From assembly GCA_009780855.1 (NCBI GenBank), contig WQZG01000004.1:1-64000 (forward strand): 64,000 bases of DNA, written 5' to 3'. This DNA is from Treponema sp. GTDB taxonomy: Bacteria; Spirochaetota; Spirochaetia; Treponematales; Breznakiellaceae. The notes under the pieces were generated by a model. It worked only from the letters and a program-made list of their open reading frames with translations. It ran no database searches and was not told the DNA's origin. Every line of letters begins with the position of its first letter. Position 1 is the stretch's first letter. Shown here piece by piece: positions 17,603 through 27,025 of this stretch. Made by a program: the position numbers and the translations under genes.

Positions 17603-19177
17603 TTATTTAAACCTATATAAATAACCAACAACTATATTATGACCAGCCTCATTAAAATTAGTCCGCAGGCTGTAAGCAATAATGAAACCATTAAAAATCA
17701 ACCCAGTTTTAATATCAAATGCAGTATAAGTTGCTGAGACTTCTGGTAAACCGGAAAAATTATAACTTGTATTAAAAATTCCAGCACCCACTCCTGCGTA
17801 CCAGCCGCTTGATTTTGCAAAAGGCACAAAGAAGGCAAAGTGAGCGAACAGATATGTAGAAAATTGATTTATATCAGGTTTCCCGCTCCACGTACCAAGG
17901 TCTATACCCAGATCAAAAAAAGTATAATTCCAGGGAGCAAATGTACCTTCAACAGTACCAACAAACCAGGGTATAGCGAACGATGATCCAATAGCCGCTC
18001 CTAACGAATTGAGCCGGGTCATCTTTAGTTCGGCAGCGGTCTTTGGTGTCTTTGGCGGAACAACAGGCTGGGGCGACGGGGATGGCAAAGGCGCGGGCCT
18101 GGCGGTTACTACTGGCTGCGCTTGCCGCGCCGTAGAAGGTTCAGATTCCGGAGCTGCCGCCTGGACTGCCGCAGCAGGTTGACTGGCCGGCGGGGGTTCA
18201 GCCGGTGGAGCAGCGGCAACCGCCGAGGGTTCGGCTGCGGGCGCTGTCGTTTGTACAGGGGCCGTCACAGCAGGCGCAGGAAGCGGAGACGCAACACCAG
18301 CAGGGGCAGGCGGTGCTGCAGCCGGAGCCGGAGCAGCCACAGGTGACGCCGCCGCAACAGCCGGAGCTGGGGGCAAAACGACCGGGGGCGGAGGAGCCGG
18401 CGGCAGCGGGTAAAAAACAGCCAGGCCGGGGAACTGGTTGTATATGGCCGGGCGCTGTGAGTTGCTGCTCACACGCATAACATCACCCATTGTACGCCGA
18501 AAGATTTCATTTATTTCGAGACCGGGAGTCTTTAGGTTGGGAAGTAACTGGCTTGTAAAAAGACCGTTGCGTCCTGTTCCGTCCATAGCTGTCTGACCGG
18601 CACTGGTGGCAAACACTATGATGCTGTCTGCGGGCTGGTTGTCCACGAGCGCAAGACCGCGGTTCCCGCCGCGGCCCCAGCCAAAGGGATTGTCCCGGCA
18701 GGCGTCAAGCACCACTACATTCAGATTGTTACCGGCATCGTTTAACTCCGCAAGCATAGCCTGTACAGACAGCGAGCGGCTGCGGAGAAAATTTTCACCG
18801 GGAATACTGGCGTCAACAGGGATCAGGTAGTTTTCTCCGCTGGACTGGACCCCGTGGCCGGCATAATAAAAAAAGCCATACGAATCCTGTGAAACACTGA
18901 GCCGGTTTTTAAGCCGCATGACCGCTGTATCCATTTGATCAAGGCTGGCATTTATCAGTCTGTCTACGGTAAAGCCCAGACTTTGCAAAGTATCGGCAAT
19001 GTCATTGGCGTCGTTTACCGGGTTGGCAAGCTGGCCCAGATTCGTATATGCCCCGTTACCGATTACAAGGGCAAATTTTAACGGAGTATTTGCTGTTTGT
19101 GAATTATTTTGCTGGGCGATAATATACACAGGAAGCAGAGTTAATCCAAATAATAAAAGCGTAAAAAACCTTTTCAT
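17603..19177 (-). CDS. Secreted caspase-family (peptidase C14) protein with Pro/Ala-rich linker and C-terminal beta-barrel-like domain
   Basis: Signal peptide MKRFFTLLLFGLTLLPVYIIAQ; FALVIGNGAYTN; catalytic FFYYAGHGVQ (His) and NVVVLDACRDNPF (Cys); long PAPAPAAAP linker; C-terminal ...GYLYRFK. Confidence 0.9.
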   Translation of the reverse strand: MKRFFTLLLFGLTLLPVYIIAQQNNSQTANTPLKFALVIGNGAYTNLGQLANPVNDANDIADTLQSLGFTVDRLINASLDQMDTAVMRLKNRLSVSQDSYGFFYYAGHGVQSSGENYLIPVDASIPGENFLRSRSLSVQAMLAELNDAGNNLNVVVLDACRDNPFGWGRGGNRGLALVDNQPADSIIVFATSAGQTAMDGTGRNGLFTSQLLPNLKTPGLEINEIFRRTMGDVMRVSSNSQRPAIYNQFPGLAVFYPLPPAPPPPVVLPPAPAVAAASPVAAPAPAAAPPAPAGVASPLPAPAVTAPVQTTAPAAEPSAVAAAPPAEPPPASQPAAAVQAAAPESEPSTARQAQPVVTARPAPLPSPSPQPVVPPKTPKTAAELKMTRLNSLGAAIGSSFAIPWFVGTVEGTFAPWNYTFFDLGIDLGTWSGKPDINQFSTYLFAHFAFFVPFAKSSGWYAGVGAGIFNTSYNFSGLPEVSATYTAFDIKTGLIFNGFIIAYSLRTNFNEAGHNIVVGYLYRFK

Positions 19178-19328
19178 AAAACCCCGCTTTTTGAATTAAA
19201 ATTATAAAATAAAAATTTAGAAATTCTGGACATAACGGACTAAAAGCTTACATAAAAGGTAAACTTTCATACTATAAGTATAACATTTACCGGAACCGGC
19301 TGTCCACAGCGATTTTTAAATACTTTTA

Positions 19329-19615
19329 CTTGATTAATCACCATGCAGGCCATATATTATACACATATGAACGAGCCAAAAATGGCAGCCGAGACTAACC
19401 CGCAAATAAAGAAAACAGTAGTAAAACTGCAGGAACTGTCCGCAGACGAACGCGCCCGTGATTTATTCGAACGCCGGGAGAAAGGGAGGCGTGATATGGA
19501 ATCACTGGAAAGATGGGCGCGGGCTAAAGAACGCGAAAAATGGCAAAACGTTGTGGCTGAGAAAGACGCCGAAATCGCACGATTAAAAGAACAAATTGCA
19601 AAAGAAAAACGATGA
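19329..19615 (+). pseudogene. Rpn-family element remnant (leader joined to C-terminal tail; nuclease core deleted)
   Basis: MNEPK joined directly to MAAETNPQIKKTVVKLQELSADERARDLFERREKGRRDMES; same leader CTTGATTAATCACCATGCAGGCCATATATTAT. Confidence 0.75.
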
Positions 19616-19722
19616 AAATAGGAATTAAGAGCTAATAATTAAAAATCGGCTCTATGCGGTTGAAATTTTCCGTTTTTGAGACGATATTTTTAGTGGTATA
19701 TTTTTTTATGGGGGTGATTAAA

Positions 19723-19929
19723 ATGCAAACAGTTAAATTTAGTGTCACTGTTGAAAATGGTATTATACGTATCCCCCCTAAATACAGAAAAAATGTTGCC
19801 GAAAAAGTTCGTGTCATTTTACATTCAGAGACCAACCAACAAAAAGTAATAAAGAAAAAAATTTATTCAATTGGCATAGATATGACTGGTTATAAATTTG
19901 ACAGAGAAGAGGCCAATGAGCGCCGATAA
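19723..19929 (+). CDS. Putative antitoxin upstream of PIN pseudogene
   Basis: MQTVKFSVTVENGIIRIPPKYRKNVAEKVRVIL... small, AbrB/VapB-like strand-rich N-terminus; stop overlaps the next start. Confidence 0.55.
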   Translation: MQTVKFSVTVENGIIRIPPKYRKNVAEKVRVILHSETNQQKVIKKKIYSIGIDMTGYKFDREEANERR

Positions 19930-20347
19930 AGCTTTCATAGATACGAATGTATTTATTTACATTCAGCGCACCGATGAACCTTATAAGACCAAAATTTCGG
20001 AAAAAACAATAGATTTTTTTGACTGTTTTATAAGTACTCAGGTTCTTAATGAAATATGTAATATTTTTACCAGGTAATATCCTACGCCAAAAGAAAAAAT
20101 CAAATATGTTCTTCGCAGTATTGAAGAATGCTGCACTATGTTAACAGTTACTAATGATTATCCCGGCAGAGCATTGGATTATCATTTCAAATATTCAATT
20201 TCATATTATGATGCTTTAATGGTGGTTTCCGCTATGGACGCAAATTGTAAATATCTTATTTCTGAGGATATGCAGGATGGGCTAATCATTGATAAAAAAT
20301 TGCAGATTTTAAATATTTATAATCATACTGAATCTCTGGTGGAGTAA
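19916..20347 (+). pseudogene. PIN-domain toxin interrupted by in-frame TAA (20075-20077)
   Basis: MSADKAFIDTNVFIYIQRTDEP...ICNIFTR*YPTPKEKIKYVL...SYYDALMVVSAMDANCKYLISEDMQDG; both halves are in one frame. Confidence 0.75.
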
Positions 20348-20455
20348 TCCCATACTTTGTAAAAACAAAATCCATAATAATTCGGCTAGATGTGTGGAAC
20401 ACGGAAACCTATCCGGAATATACTTTTCGGTTTTCCTTGCCGCTTGCCTTGCCTT

Positions 20456-20755
20456 GCTTGATTAATCACCATGCAAGCCATATATTATATCAGTATGAAT
20501 GAGCCAAAAATGGCAGCCGAGACAAACCCCCAGATTAAAAAAGCAGTTGTAAAACTGCAGGAACTGTCCGCAGACGAACGCGCCCGTGATTTATTCGAAC
20601 GCCGGGAGAAAGGGAGGCGTGATATGGAATCACGGGAAAGATGGGCGGAGGCCAGAGGTGAAGCCAGAGAACGCGAGAAATGGCAAAAAGCTATGGTAGA
20701 TAAAGACGCTGAAATCGCACAATTAAAAGAACAAATTGCAAAAGAAAAAAAATAA
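20456..20755 (+). pseudogene. Rpn-family element remnant, second deleted copy
   Basis: Same leader and MNEPK-MAAETNPQ junction as 19329..19615. Confidence 0.75.
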
Positions 20756-21543
20756 TGGAAAATTTACCTGATAGTGGCTATACCTGCGAAACTGTCCTTT
20801 ATAAAAAAATAAACAGAATTGAACTGTTCATGGACGTTTATCAACCGGACAACAAAAAGACAGATGCCTCGATGGTTCTGTTCTTTGGCGGCGGCTGGAA
20901 TAATGGTGACAGAAAAGCTTTGTCTCATTTTGCCAGGGTATTTTCGGCAAAGGGCATGACTGTGTTCTGCCCTGATTACCGGATACGCAGCCTGCACAAG
21001 AGCACGCCCTTTGACAGCATAAAAGACGCGTGCAGCGCTATGCGGTTTGTCAAAAGCAATGCGGAACGGTTTGGTATCAATCCGCAAAATGCAGGGGCAG
21101 GCGGCGGGAGCGCAGGAGGCCATGTTGCGCTCTGTACATTTTTTGTTCCGCTGGATGAGAATGGTGAAAATTCCACAGTTACGCCGGAGCCGGCGTTTTT
21201 TACATTGTTCAACCCGGCCCTTGATACAACAGCGTTAAATTCACCGGCCAGTTACGCGCTCTTTGAAGGAAGAAACGCCGAGGCTTCACCTTTTCACCAT
21301 TTAAAACCCGGGGCGCCGCCGGAAATTATTTTCCACGGCTCTGACGATAAATTGGTCCCTCTTGATTGCATTGAACGCTTTAGGGATAAATCAACAGAGA
21401 TGGGCAATTACTGCGAGCTGGTAGTTTATCCGGGACAGGGACATGGTTTTTTCCATTACGCAAAGAACCCCCGGATATTTTTTGATATTGCTGGAAATAT
21501 GGAAAAATTTTTAATATCGAAAAATTTTTTAAATTCAGAATAA
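20755..21543 (+). CDS. Alpha/beta-hydrolase (esterase/lipase family)
   Basis: LFFGGGWNNGDR oxyanion motif, AGGGSAGGHVAL nucleophile elbow, PGQGHGFF His. Confidence 0.88.
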   Translation: MENLPDSGYTCETVLYKKINRIELFMDVYQPDNKKTDASMVLFFGGGWNNGDRKALSHFARVFSAKGMTVFCPDYRIRSLHKSTPFDSIKDACSAMRFVKSNAERFGINPQNAGAGGGSAGGHVALCTFFVPLDENGENSTVTPEPAFFTLFNPALDTTALNSPASYALFEGRNAEASPFHHLKPGAPPEIIFHGSDDKLVPLDCIERFRDKSTEMGNYCELVVYPGQGHGFFHYAKNPRIFFDIAGNMEKFLISKNFLNSE

Positions 21544-21568
21544 TTTTCGAAAAGGGAAAAATTCTGTA

Positions 21569-22147
21569 ATGAACAATAAAATCATCGTCATCACCGGCTA
21601 TTTGGCCAGCGGCAAGTCAACCTTCGCGCTGCGGCTTTCCAAAGAATTAAATATTCCGTACCTGGTCAAAGATACTTTTAAAACAGCGCTTTGCGCCGGC
21701 GCAGAGATTACAAACAGGGCCGAGAGCAGCAGGTTCTCCGCAATTACTTTTGACGCGATGATGTATGTGACAGAGAGGCTTCTTGAGACAGGATGTCCGC
21801 TCATTATCGAGGGAAACTTTGTACCGGCCGGTGTTAAAAAAATTGATGAGGCCGGAACCATCAGGCGGTTAACTGAACGCTACGCCTGTCAATCGTTAAC
21901 TTTTATGTTTACCGGCGGCGCCGCAGTTTTATATAAGCGGTTTATCGACAGGGAAAAAACACCGGAGCGGGGGCAGGCAAATACAATGTTCAGCGAAATT
22001 TCGCTGCCGGATTTTGAAAAAATGTGCCGTAACCTGGACGGCTTTGATATTGGCGGAAAAACTGTCCGCCTTGATACTACGGATTTTAATACAGCGGGAT
22101 TTGAGGGCCATATTGAAACGGCCAGGGATTTTTTGGCCGGTGTGTGA
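21569..22147 (+). CDS. P-loop AAA/kinase-like protein
   Basis: IIVITGYLASGKSTFALRLSKEL Walker A. Confidence 0.8.
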   Translation: MNNKIIVITGYLASGKSTFALRLSKELNIPYLVKDTFKTALCAGAEITNRAESSRFSAITFDAMMYVTERLLETGCPLIIEGNFVPAGVKKIDEAGTIRRLTERYACQSLTFMFTGGAAVLYKRFIDREKTPERGQANTMFSEISLPDFEKMCRNLDGFDIGGKTVRLDTTDFNTAGFEGHIETARDFLAGV

Positions 22148-22189
22148 AGCTGCGGCGGCATGTAAAATTCAGCATGTTAAAATTCAGCA

Positions 22190-22218
22190 TTGACACTTTT
22201 TTAAAATTATGCCATATT
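22190..22218 (+). promoter_or_regulatory. Putative promoter for rplM-rpsI
   Basis: TTGACA, 17-nt spacer, CATATT. Confidence 0.55.
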
Positions 22219-22286
22219 GACAATTCGCCGGCCTTTCTTGAGATCCGGCTTTTTGGAAGAGTTTAAGAGACTTAAAAGGTTGATTT

Positions 22287-22715
22287 ATGAAGACTTTATT
22301 TGTTAAACCCGCGGATATTGAGCGGAAATGGTTCATTATTGATGTGGACGGCGTTCCTCTGGGAAGAGCCGCGGCCAGGATTGCTTCCATTGTCAGGGGC
22401 AAGGAGAAGGCTGTATTTTCGCCTCATTGGGAAACCGGTGACTTTGTTGTGGTTATCAACGCGGAAAAAATCGCGGTAACCGGCGCCAAGGCTACAAAAA
22501 AGCTATACCATCACCATTCGGGATTTGTCGGCGGTTTAAAAACCGTTAATTTCGAGAAAATGATGGAAAAACATCCATGCTCGCCGCTGGAACTGGCAGT
22601 AAAAGGCATGCTTCCCAAGGGCCCCCTTGGCAGAAAGCTGCTCAATAATGTAAAGGTTTACCCGTCGGCCGAACATCCGCACGCGGCCCAGAATCCCCAG
22701 GTTATTCAGTTGTAA
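22287..22715 (+). CDS. rplM: 50S ribosomal protein L13
   Basis: WFIIDVDGVPLGRAAARIASIVRGK..., GPLGRKLLNNVKVYPSAEHPHAAQNP. Confidence 0.97.
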   Translation: MKTLFVKPADIERKWFIIDVDGVPLGRAAARIASIVRGKEKAVFSPHWETGDFVVVINAEKIAVTGAKATKKLYHHHSGFVGGLKTVNFEKMMEKHPCSPLELAVKGMLPKGPLGRKLLNNVKVYPSAEHPHAAQNPQVIQL

Positions 22716-22724
22716 GAGGTCATA

Positions 22725-23117
22725 ATGATAAAGAATCTTGGTATCGGCACAGGCAGACGCAAAACATCGGTTGCCCGGGTTTATGTACGGGACGGAAGCG
22801 GCAAAATTTCCATTAACGGTAAAGAAATCAACCAGTATTTTCCGCAGATCGAACACTCGCTCATGGTAAGGCAGCCCCTTATGGTCACCGCGGCGGAAAA
22901 CAAGTTCGATGTTTATATCAATGTTTACGGCGGCGGTATCCACGGACAGGCCGGCGCCTGCCGCCATGGTCTGGCCCGGGCGCTTTGCCAGGTGGATCAG
23001 GCCAATTATACCAGTTTGCGCAGCAACGGTTATCTTACACGCGATCCGCGCATGGTAGAACGCAAAAAATACGGCCAGGCCGGCGCCCGCAGAAGGTTCC
23101 AGTTCTCCAAACGGTAA
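22725..23117 (+). CDS. rpsI: 30S ribosomal protein S9
   Basis: GTGRRKTSVARVYVRDGSGKISING ... GQAGARRRFQFSKR. Confidence 0.97.
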   Translation: MIKNLGIGTGRRKTSVARVYVRDGSGKISINGKEINQYFPQIEHSLMVRQPLMVTAAENKFDVYINVYGGGIHGQAGACRHGLARALCQVDQANYTSLRSNGYLTRDPRMVERKKYGQAGARRRFQFSKR

Positions 23118-23149
23118 TCTTTTTACCTGTAATTGGCTGTATACTGTAA

Positions 23150-23830
23150 TTGACTGTCGCATCCCTTAAAGCAGGGGTTGATAATAATTCGAATCTTCTT
23201 AAAATCGGATTTTCTGACGGCTCTTTTCTTGTAATCAAGGATTTTTATTTATACTTATACCTTAATCCCCGTGAATTTCCAAAGGCCGGGGAGTTATTTC
23301 CGGCCTGGGAAAAATATTCTTCCCTGGAAATCGGCCTCGAAATTACAGCCGGCGACGAGGAAGCTATCCGTTTCGCGGCTTCCTGTTACAGGGCCGAGCG
23401 CGCCGGCAAAAGGCTCATAGCCAGGGCCGAGCAGACCCAGACCGGCCTTAGACGGAAACTGGCGGCAAAAGGTTTTGAACAATCCAGCGTATCGGCGGCG
23501 ATCGAATGGTTTGTTCAGACTGATATGGTAAATGATGAACGCTATGCCGAGCGCTGGCTGGAGTCAAGACTTGCCAGAAACAGCGGAAAAATCAGGGGGC
23601 CAAGGATGCTTTTGGCGGCGCTGGGCAATAAAGGCCTGGACAAAAATGCCATGAGGCGGGCATTTGGCCGCGTTCTGAATGAAGAAACAGAATTCAGTTT
23701 GCTGGAACGTTTTGTCCTTAAAAACCGTATTAAAAATTCAGTCAAAAACTGGTCCTTTAAAGGTTTTTTAAGGAGCGAAGGGTTTTCTGCAGCGGTTATT
23801 AACCGTTTTTTGGAAGAATATTCAGATTAA
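23150..23830 (+). CDS. recX: Regulatory protein RecX
   Basis: RFAASCYRAERAGKRLIARAEQTQTGLRRKLAAKGFEQSSV; TTG start. Confidence 0.8.
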   Translation: MTVASLKAGVDNNSNLLKIGFSDGSFLVIKDFYLYLYLNPREFPKAGELFPAWEKYSSLEIGLEITAGDEEAIRFAASCYRAERAGKRLIARAEQTQTGLRRKLAAKGFEQSSVSAAIEWFVQTDMVNDERYAERWLESRLARNSGKIRGPRMLLAALGNKGLDKNAMRRAFGRVLNEETEFSLLERFVLKNRIKNSVKNWSFKGFLRSEGFSAAVINRFLEEYSD

Positions 23831-23922
23831 ATACAACTGTCAGCTTCATATTTACTTTACTTCCCCAAAAACTTGTGAGATAATCATTTAAGTAAAAATA
23901 ATACATTAAGGAGCAGCCATTA

Positions 23923-25380
23923 ATGGCGGTTAGTACATTCAAACGGGGATTGAAACTCGATCTCCGCAAAAATGCGACAGAAGGCAAAGCTACAGAAATT
24001 TTTAATAATTTAAAACAGGCAGTAATTCCGGTTAATCAGCATTTCGGCGCGCCAAACAAACCAATCGTGAGCGAAGGCGACCATGTAAAACAGGGGCAAA
24101 AAATAGCGGACAGTCTGGCGCCCGGGCCAATGACTGTTCCTGTACACGCTTCCATAAGCGGGACAGTAAAAAAAATCGAGCCCAGACTTTTACAAAATAA
24201 TATCGAAGGCCTGTGTATAATTATTGAAAATAGCGGGACCGGGGAGACCGGCGGGAACGATGAAACCGATTTTTTGCCTCCGCTGGATCCGTTTTCCTGT
24301 ACAAAAGAAGAATCCCTGTCGCGTATACGTGAGGCCGGAATTATCGGCATGGGCGGAGCGGGGTTTCCGGCCCATGTAAAATTCAATCCGCCTGCAAATA
24401 AAAAAATAGACATTATAATCGCCAACGGCGCCGAATGCGAACCTTTTCTTACAACAGACGAAACCATCATGGCAGAAAAACCGGAAGATCTGGTAAGGGG
24501 CCTGTCCATTGTGATGAATATTACGGGCGTAAAAAAAGCAATGATAGGCCTGGAAGACAACAAGGAAAAGCTGATCCCGGTTCTGCAGAAAGAAATCGGC
24601 AAGGTCTCCGGACAGATCGAAATATCAATCGGGCTCTGTAAATCCGCATATCCCCAGGGCGGGGAAAAAATGCTCATTAAGGCCCTTACCGGCAGGGAAG
24701 TTCCGTCGGGAGGACTGCCCATGGATGCAGGCTGCATTGTTTCAAATGTCCGCACCCTGGCCGCCGTCGCGCAGGCATTTGCCGGCCGGCCCGTGATTGA
24801 AAGGGACCTTACAGTGGCAGGCGGCGCCTGCGGCAAACCAAAAAACATCCGTGTACCAATCGGAACCGTATTAACCGATTTGCCCCAGGAATTCCTGGAC
24901 ATCAAATATTCTGAAATCAGAAAAATCATCTTTGGCGGCCCCATGATGGGTTTCGCGCTGCCTGCGGTTTCGGTGCCGATACAAAAAAACACTTCAGGAA
25001 TTTTGCTTTTAACAAACAGGGAAATTTTTTCTTATGAGGAAGGCCCCTGCATCCGCTGCGCCAGGTGCATTCGCAATTGCCCGTGCAGCCTGAGCCCTGT
25101 GGTTATGAACAACGCCCTTGATTCCGGAGAATTTGATGAAGCGGTTACGGCGGGACTCCTGGACTGTATCGAATGCGGAACCTGTTCATACGTCTGCCCG
25201 GCCCGCATCAAACTTACCCAGCGGTTCCGCACGGGGAAACAGCGCTTCAAACTAAAGCAGCAAAATACGGCAAGCGCTTCGGCAGAAGCAAATTCGGAGG
25301 CCGCCAGGGCCGATGCCCAACAGAATAAACGCATCTCTGAATTTTTTAAGGATAAACAAGACGCGGCGCCGGAAAAATAA
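23923..25380 (+). CDS. rnfC: Rnf complex subunit RnfC
   Basis: GGAGFPAHVK, two CxxCxxCxxxCP 4Fe4S motifs. Confidence 0.95.
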   Translation: MAVSTFKRGLKLDLRKNATEGKATEIFNNLKQAVIPVNQHFGAPNKPIVSEGDHVKQGQKIADSLAPGPMTVPVHASISGTVKKIEPRLLQNNIEGLCIIIENSGTGETGGNDETDFLPPLDPFSCTKEESLSRIREAGIIGMGGAGFPAHVKFNPPANKKIDIIIANGAECEPFLTTDETIMAEKPEDLVRGLSIVMNITGVKKAMIGLEDNKEKLIPVLQKEIGKVSGQIEISIGLCKSAYPQGGEKMLIKALTGREVPSGGLPMDAGCIVSNVRTLAAVAQAFAGRPVIERDLTVAGGACGKPKNIRVPIGTVLTDLPQEFLDIKYSEIRKIIFGGPMMGFALPAVSVPIQKNTSGILLLTNREIFSYEEGPCIRCARCIRNCPCSLSPVVMNNALDSGEFDEAVTAGLLDCIECGTCSYVCPARIKLTQRFRTGKQRFKLKQQNTASASAEANSEAARADAQQNKRISEFFKDKQDAAPEK

Positions 25381-25391
25381 AAGGAACTATT

Positions 25392-26396
25392 ATGTCGGAT
25401 GCAAAAAAAGCCATGCCCCTTTTAGGTTCATCTCCCCACATCAGTTCGGTTTACGATACCAGAAAGATCATGGCCGTTATGATAATCGCGCTGGTCCCGG
25501 CGGCTGTTGCCGGAGTCATCCACTTTGGAATTCAGGTCCTGTTTACAATTCTGGTATCTGTCGCCGCGGCGGAACTTGCGGAATTCCTTTTTAGAAAAAT
25601 TACAAAACAGGTTCCCAGAAACAGCGATCTTTCCGCGGCCATAACGGGGCTTCTGCTTGCGTTAATCGTACCGCCGCTTACTCCTTACTGGATGACAGCT
25701 CTGGGAGCCATCTTTGCGATTGTAGTCGCCAAGGAATTTTTTGGCGGCCTGGGAGCGAATGTCTTTAACCCGGCCCTTGTAGGGAGGGCCTTTTTGCTGA
25801 TGAGTTTCCCGGCCGTAATGACAACCTGGCATGTACCGGCAGGCGCAGCAAACTTTACAGTCAGCACCGCGGATGTTCTGACCAGCGCGACGCCAATGAG
25901 CATGCTGCAGACAGGCGGTGTTCTAAGTTCGCTGGGCGGTAATTATTTCGAAATCGTAAGGGCATTTCTTTTGGGAAATCACGGCGGCAGTATAGGTGAA
26001 ACATCAATAGTGGCGATTCTTGCGGGTTTTATTTTTCTGTTGATTACAAGGGTCATTGACTGGCGCACACCGGTCTTTATGCTGGCCTCTGTCTCAATCC
26101 TTTCATTTTTTTTGGGCCGGGACCCGCTGATAGCCATTCTTGGCGGCGGGGTATTTTTTGGCGCAGTATTTATGGCAACCGATTACGCGACAACCCCGCT
26201 CAATTCAAAAGGGAAAATAATTTTTGGAGTAGGGGCCGGGGTCATAATAGTCTTTATACGCCAATGGGGTTCGTATCCGGAGGGAGTCGCCTATTCAATT
26301 CTGATTATGAACGCGCTGACGCCTTACCTTAACAGGCTGCTGCCCAAAAAGTTTGGGTATGTAAAACCGGCAGGTGCAAAGGGGGACGGCAAATGA
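25392..26396 (+). CDS. rnfD: Rnf complex subunit RnfD
   Basis: Polytopic, FMATDYATTPLNSKGKIIFG; gene order. Confidence 0.95.
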   Translation: MSDAKKAMPLLGSSPHISSVYDTRKIMAVMIIALVPAAVAGVIHFGIQVLFTILVSVAAAELAEFLFRKITKQVPRNSDLSAAITGLLLALIVPPLTPYWMTALGAIFAIVVAKEFFGGLGANVFNPALVGRAFLLMSFPAVMTTWHVPAGAANFTVSTADVLTSATPMSMLQTGGVLSSLGGNYFEIVRAFLLGNHGGSIGETSIVAILAGFIFLLITRVIDWRTPVFMLASVSILSFFLGRDPLIAILGGGVFFGAVFMATDYATTPLNSKGKIIFGVGAGVIIVFIRQWGSYPEGVAYSILIMNALTPYLNRLLPKKFGYVKPAGAKGDGK

Positions 26397-27025
26397 GCGG
26401 TAAGAAAAATTTTTCGGCCATGCTTAAGCTGGGCCTGATTCTGGCCGCCTATTCAGCAGCAGCCTGTGTCGGCCTGGCCTTTGTATATTCGGCGACCAGT
26501 GAAATTATTTCCAGGCGCCAGGCCGCGGATCTGGATAGTTCACTGCGTGAGCTGTTTCCGGAGGCAGAGAATTTTGTTCCGATAACCGATATAAAAATCG
26601 CCGATCCGATGGTAACAATTACAGGCGACCCGGCCAACCCGGAGAACACCGGCGCATTTGCCGTATTAAAAAACAATAACACAATCGGCGTCGCGTTAAA
26701 GGTTTCCAGGGCAAGTTACGGAGGCCCCATTATCATTCTTGTAGGAACCGGAACTGACGGCAGGATTAGGGGGGTAAAAATTCTGGAACATTCCGATACT
26801 CCCGGTCTTGGAGCAAACGCCGCGTCCAAAACCTATTTTGTCGACAGAGCAAACGGTATCCGTTATTATGAGCAGTTTAAGGGTAAAGCCGTAGGAGATT
26901 CCTTTGTGCCGAGACAGGATGTGGCCGGAATTACAGCAGCCACGATTACAAGCGCCGCGGTGAGTTTATCGGTAAAGGCCGCAGGCACCGCGTCAATGGA
27001 CTGGATAAGGAGCGGGGAAAAATGA
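26393..27025 (+). CDS. rnfG: Rnf complex subunit RnfG (FMN-binding)
   Basis: DVAGITAATITSAAVSLSVK flavinylation motif (TATITS). Confidence 0.95.
   Translation: MSGKKNFSAMLKLGLILAAYSAAACVGLAFVYSATSEIISRRQAADLDSSLRELFPEAENFVPITDIKIADPMVTITGDPANPENTGAFAVLKNNNTIGVALKVSRASYGGPIIILVGTGTDGRIRGVKILEHSDTPGLGANAASKTYFVDRANGIRYYEQFKGKAVGDSFVPRQDVAGITAATITSAAVSLSVKAAGTASMDWIRSGEK

Noticed and set aside
18122-18480. Arg-rich and Gln/Pro-rich plus-strand ORFs
   Set aside because: Reverse-strand readings of the Pro/Ala linker codons of the caspase gene.
15206-20077. Possible TAA stop-codon recoding, because two pseudogenes are each interrupted by TAA
   Set aside because: TAA is used as the normal terminator of many intact genes here (for example the SUMF1 gene, rplM and rpsI), so simple gene decay is more likely.
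22536-23162. 208-aa minus-strand ORF
   Set aside because: Antisense to rplM/rpsI, both unambiguous.
24036-24992. 318-aa minus-strand ORF
   Set aside because: Lies entirely antisense within rnfC; shadow ORF of a GC-biased gene.
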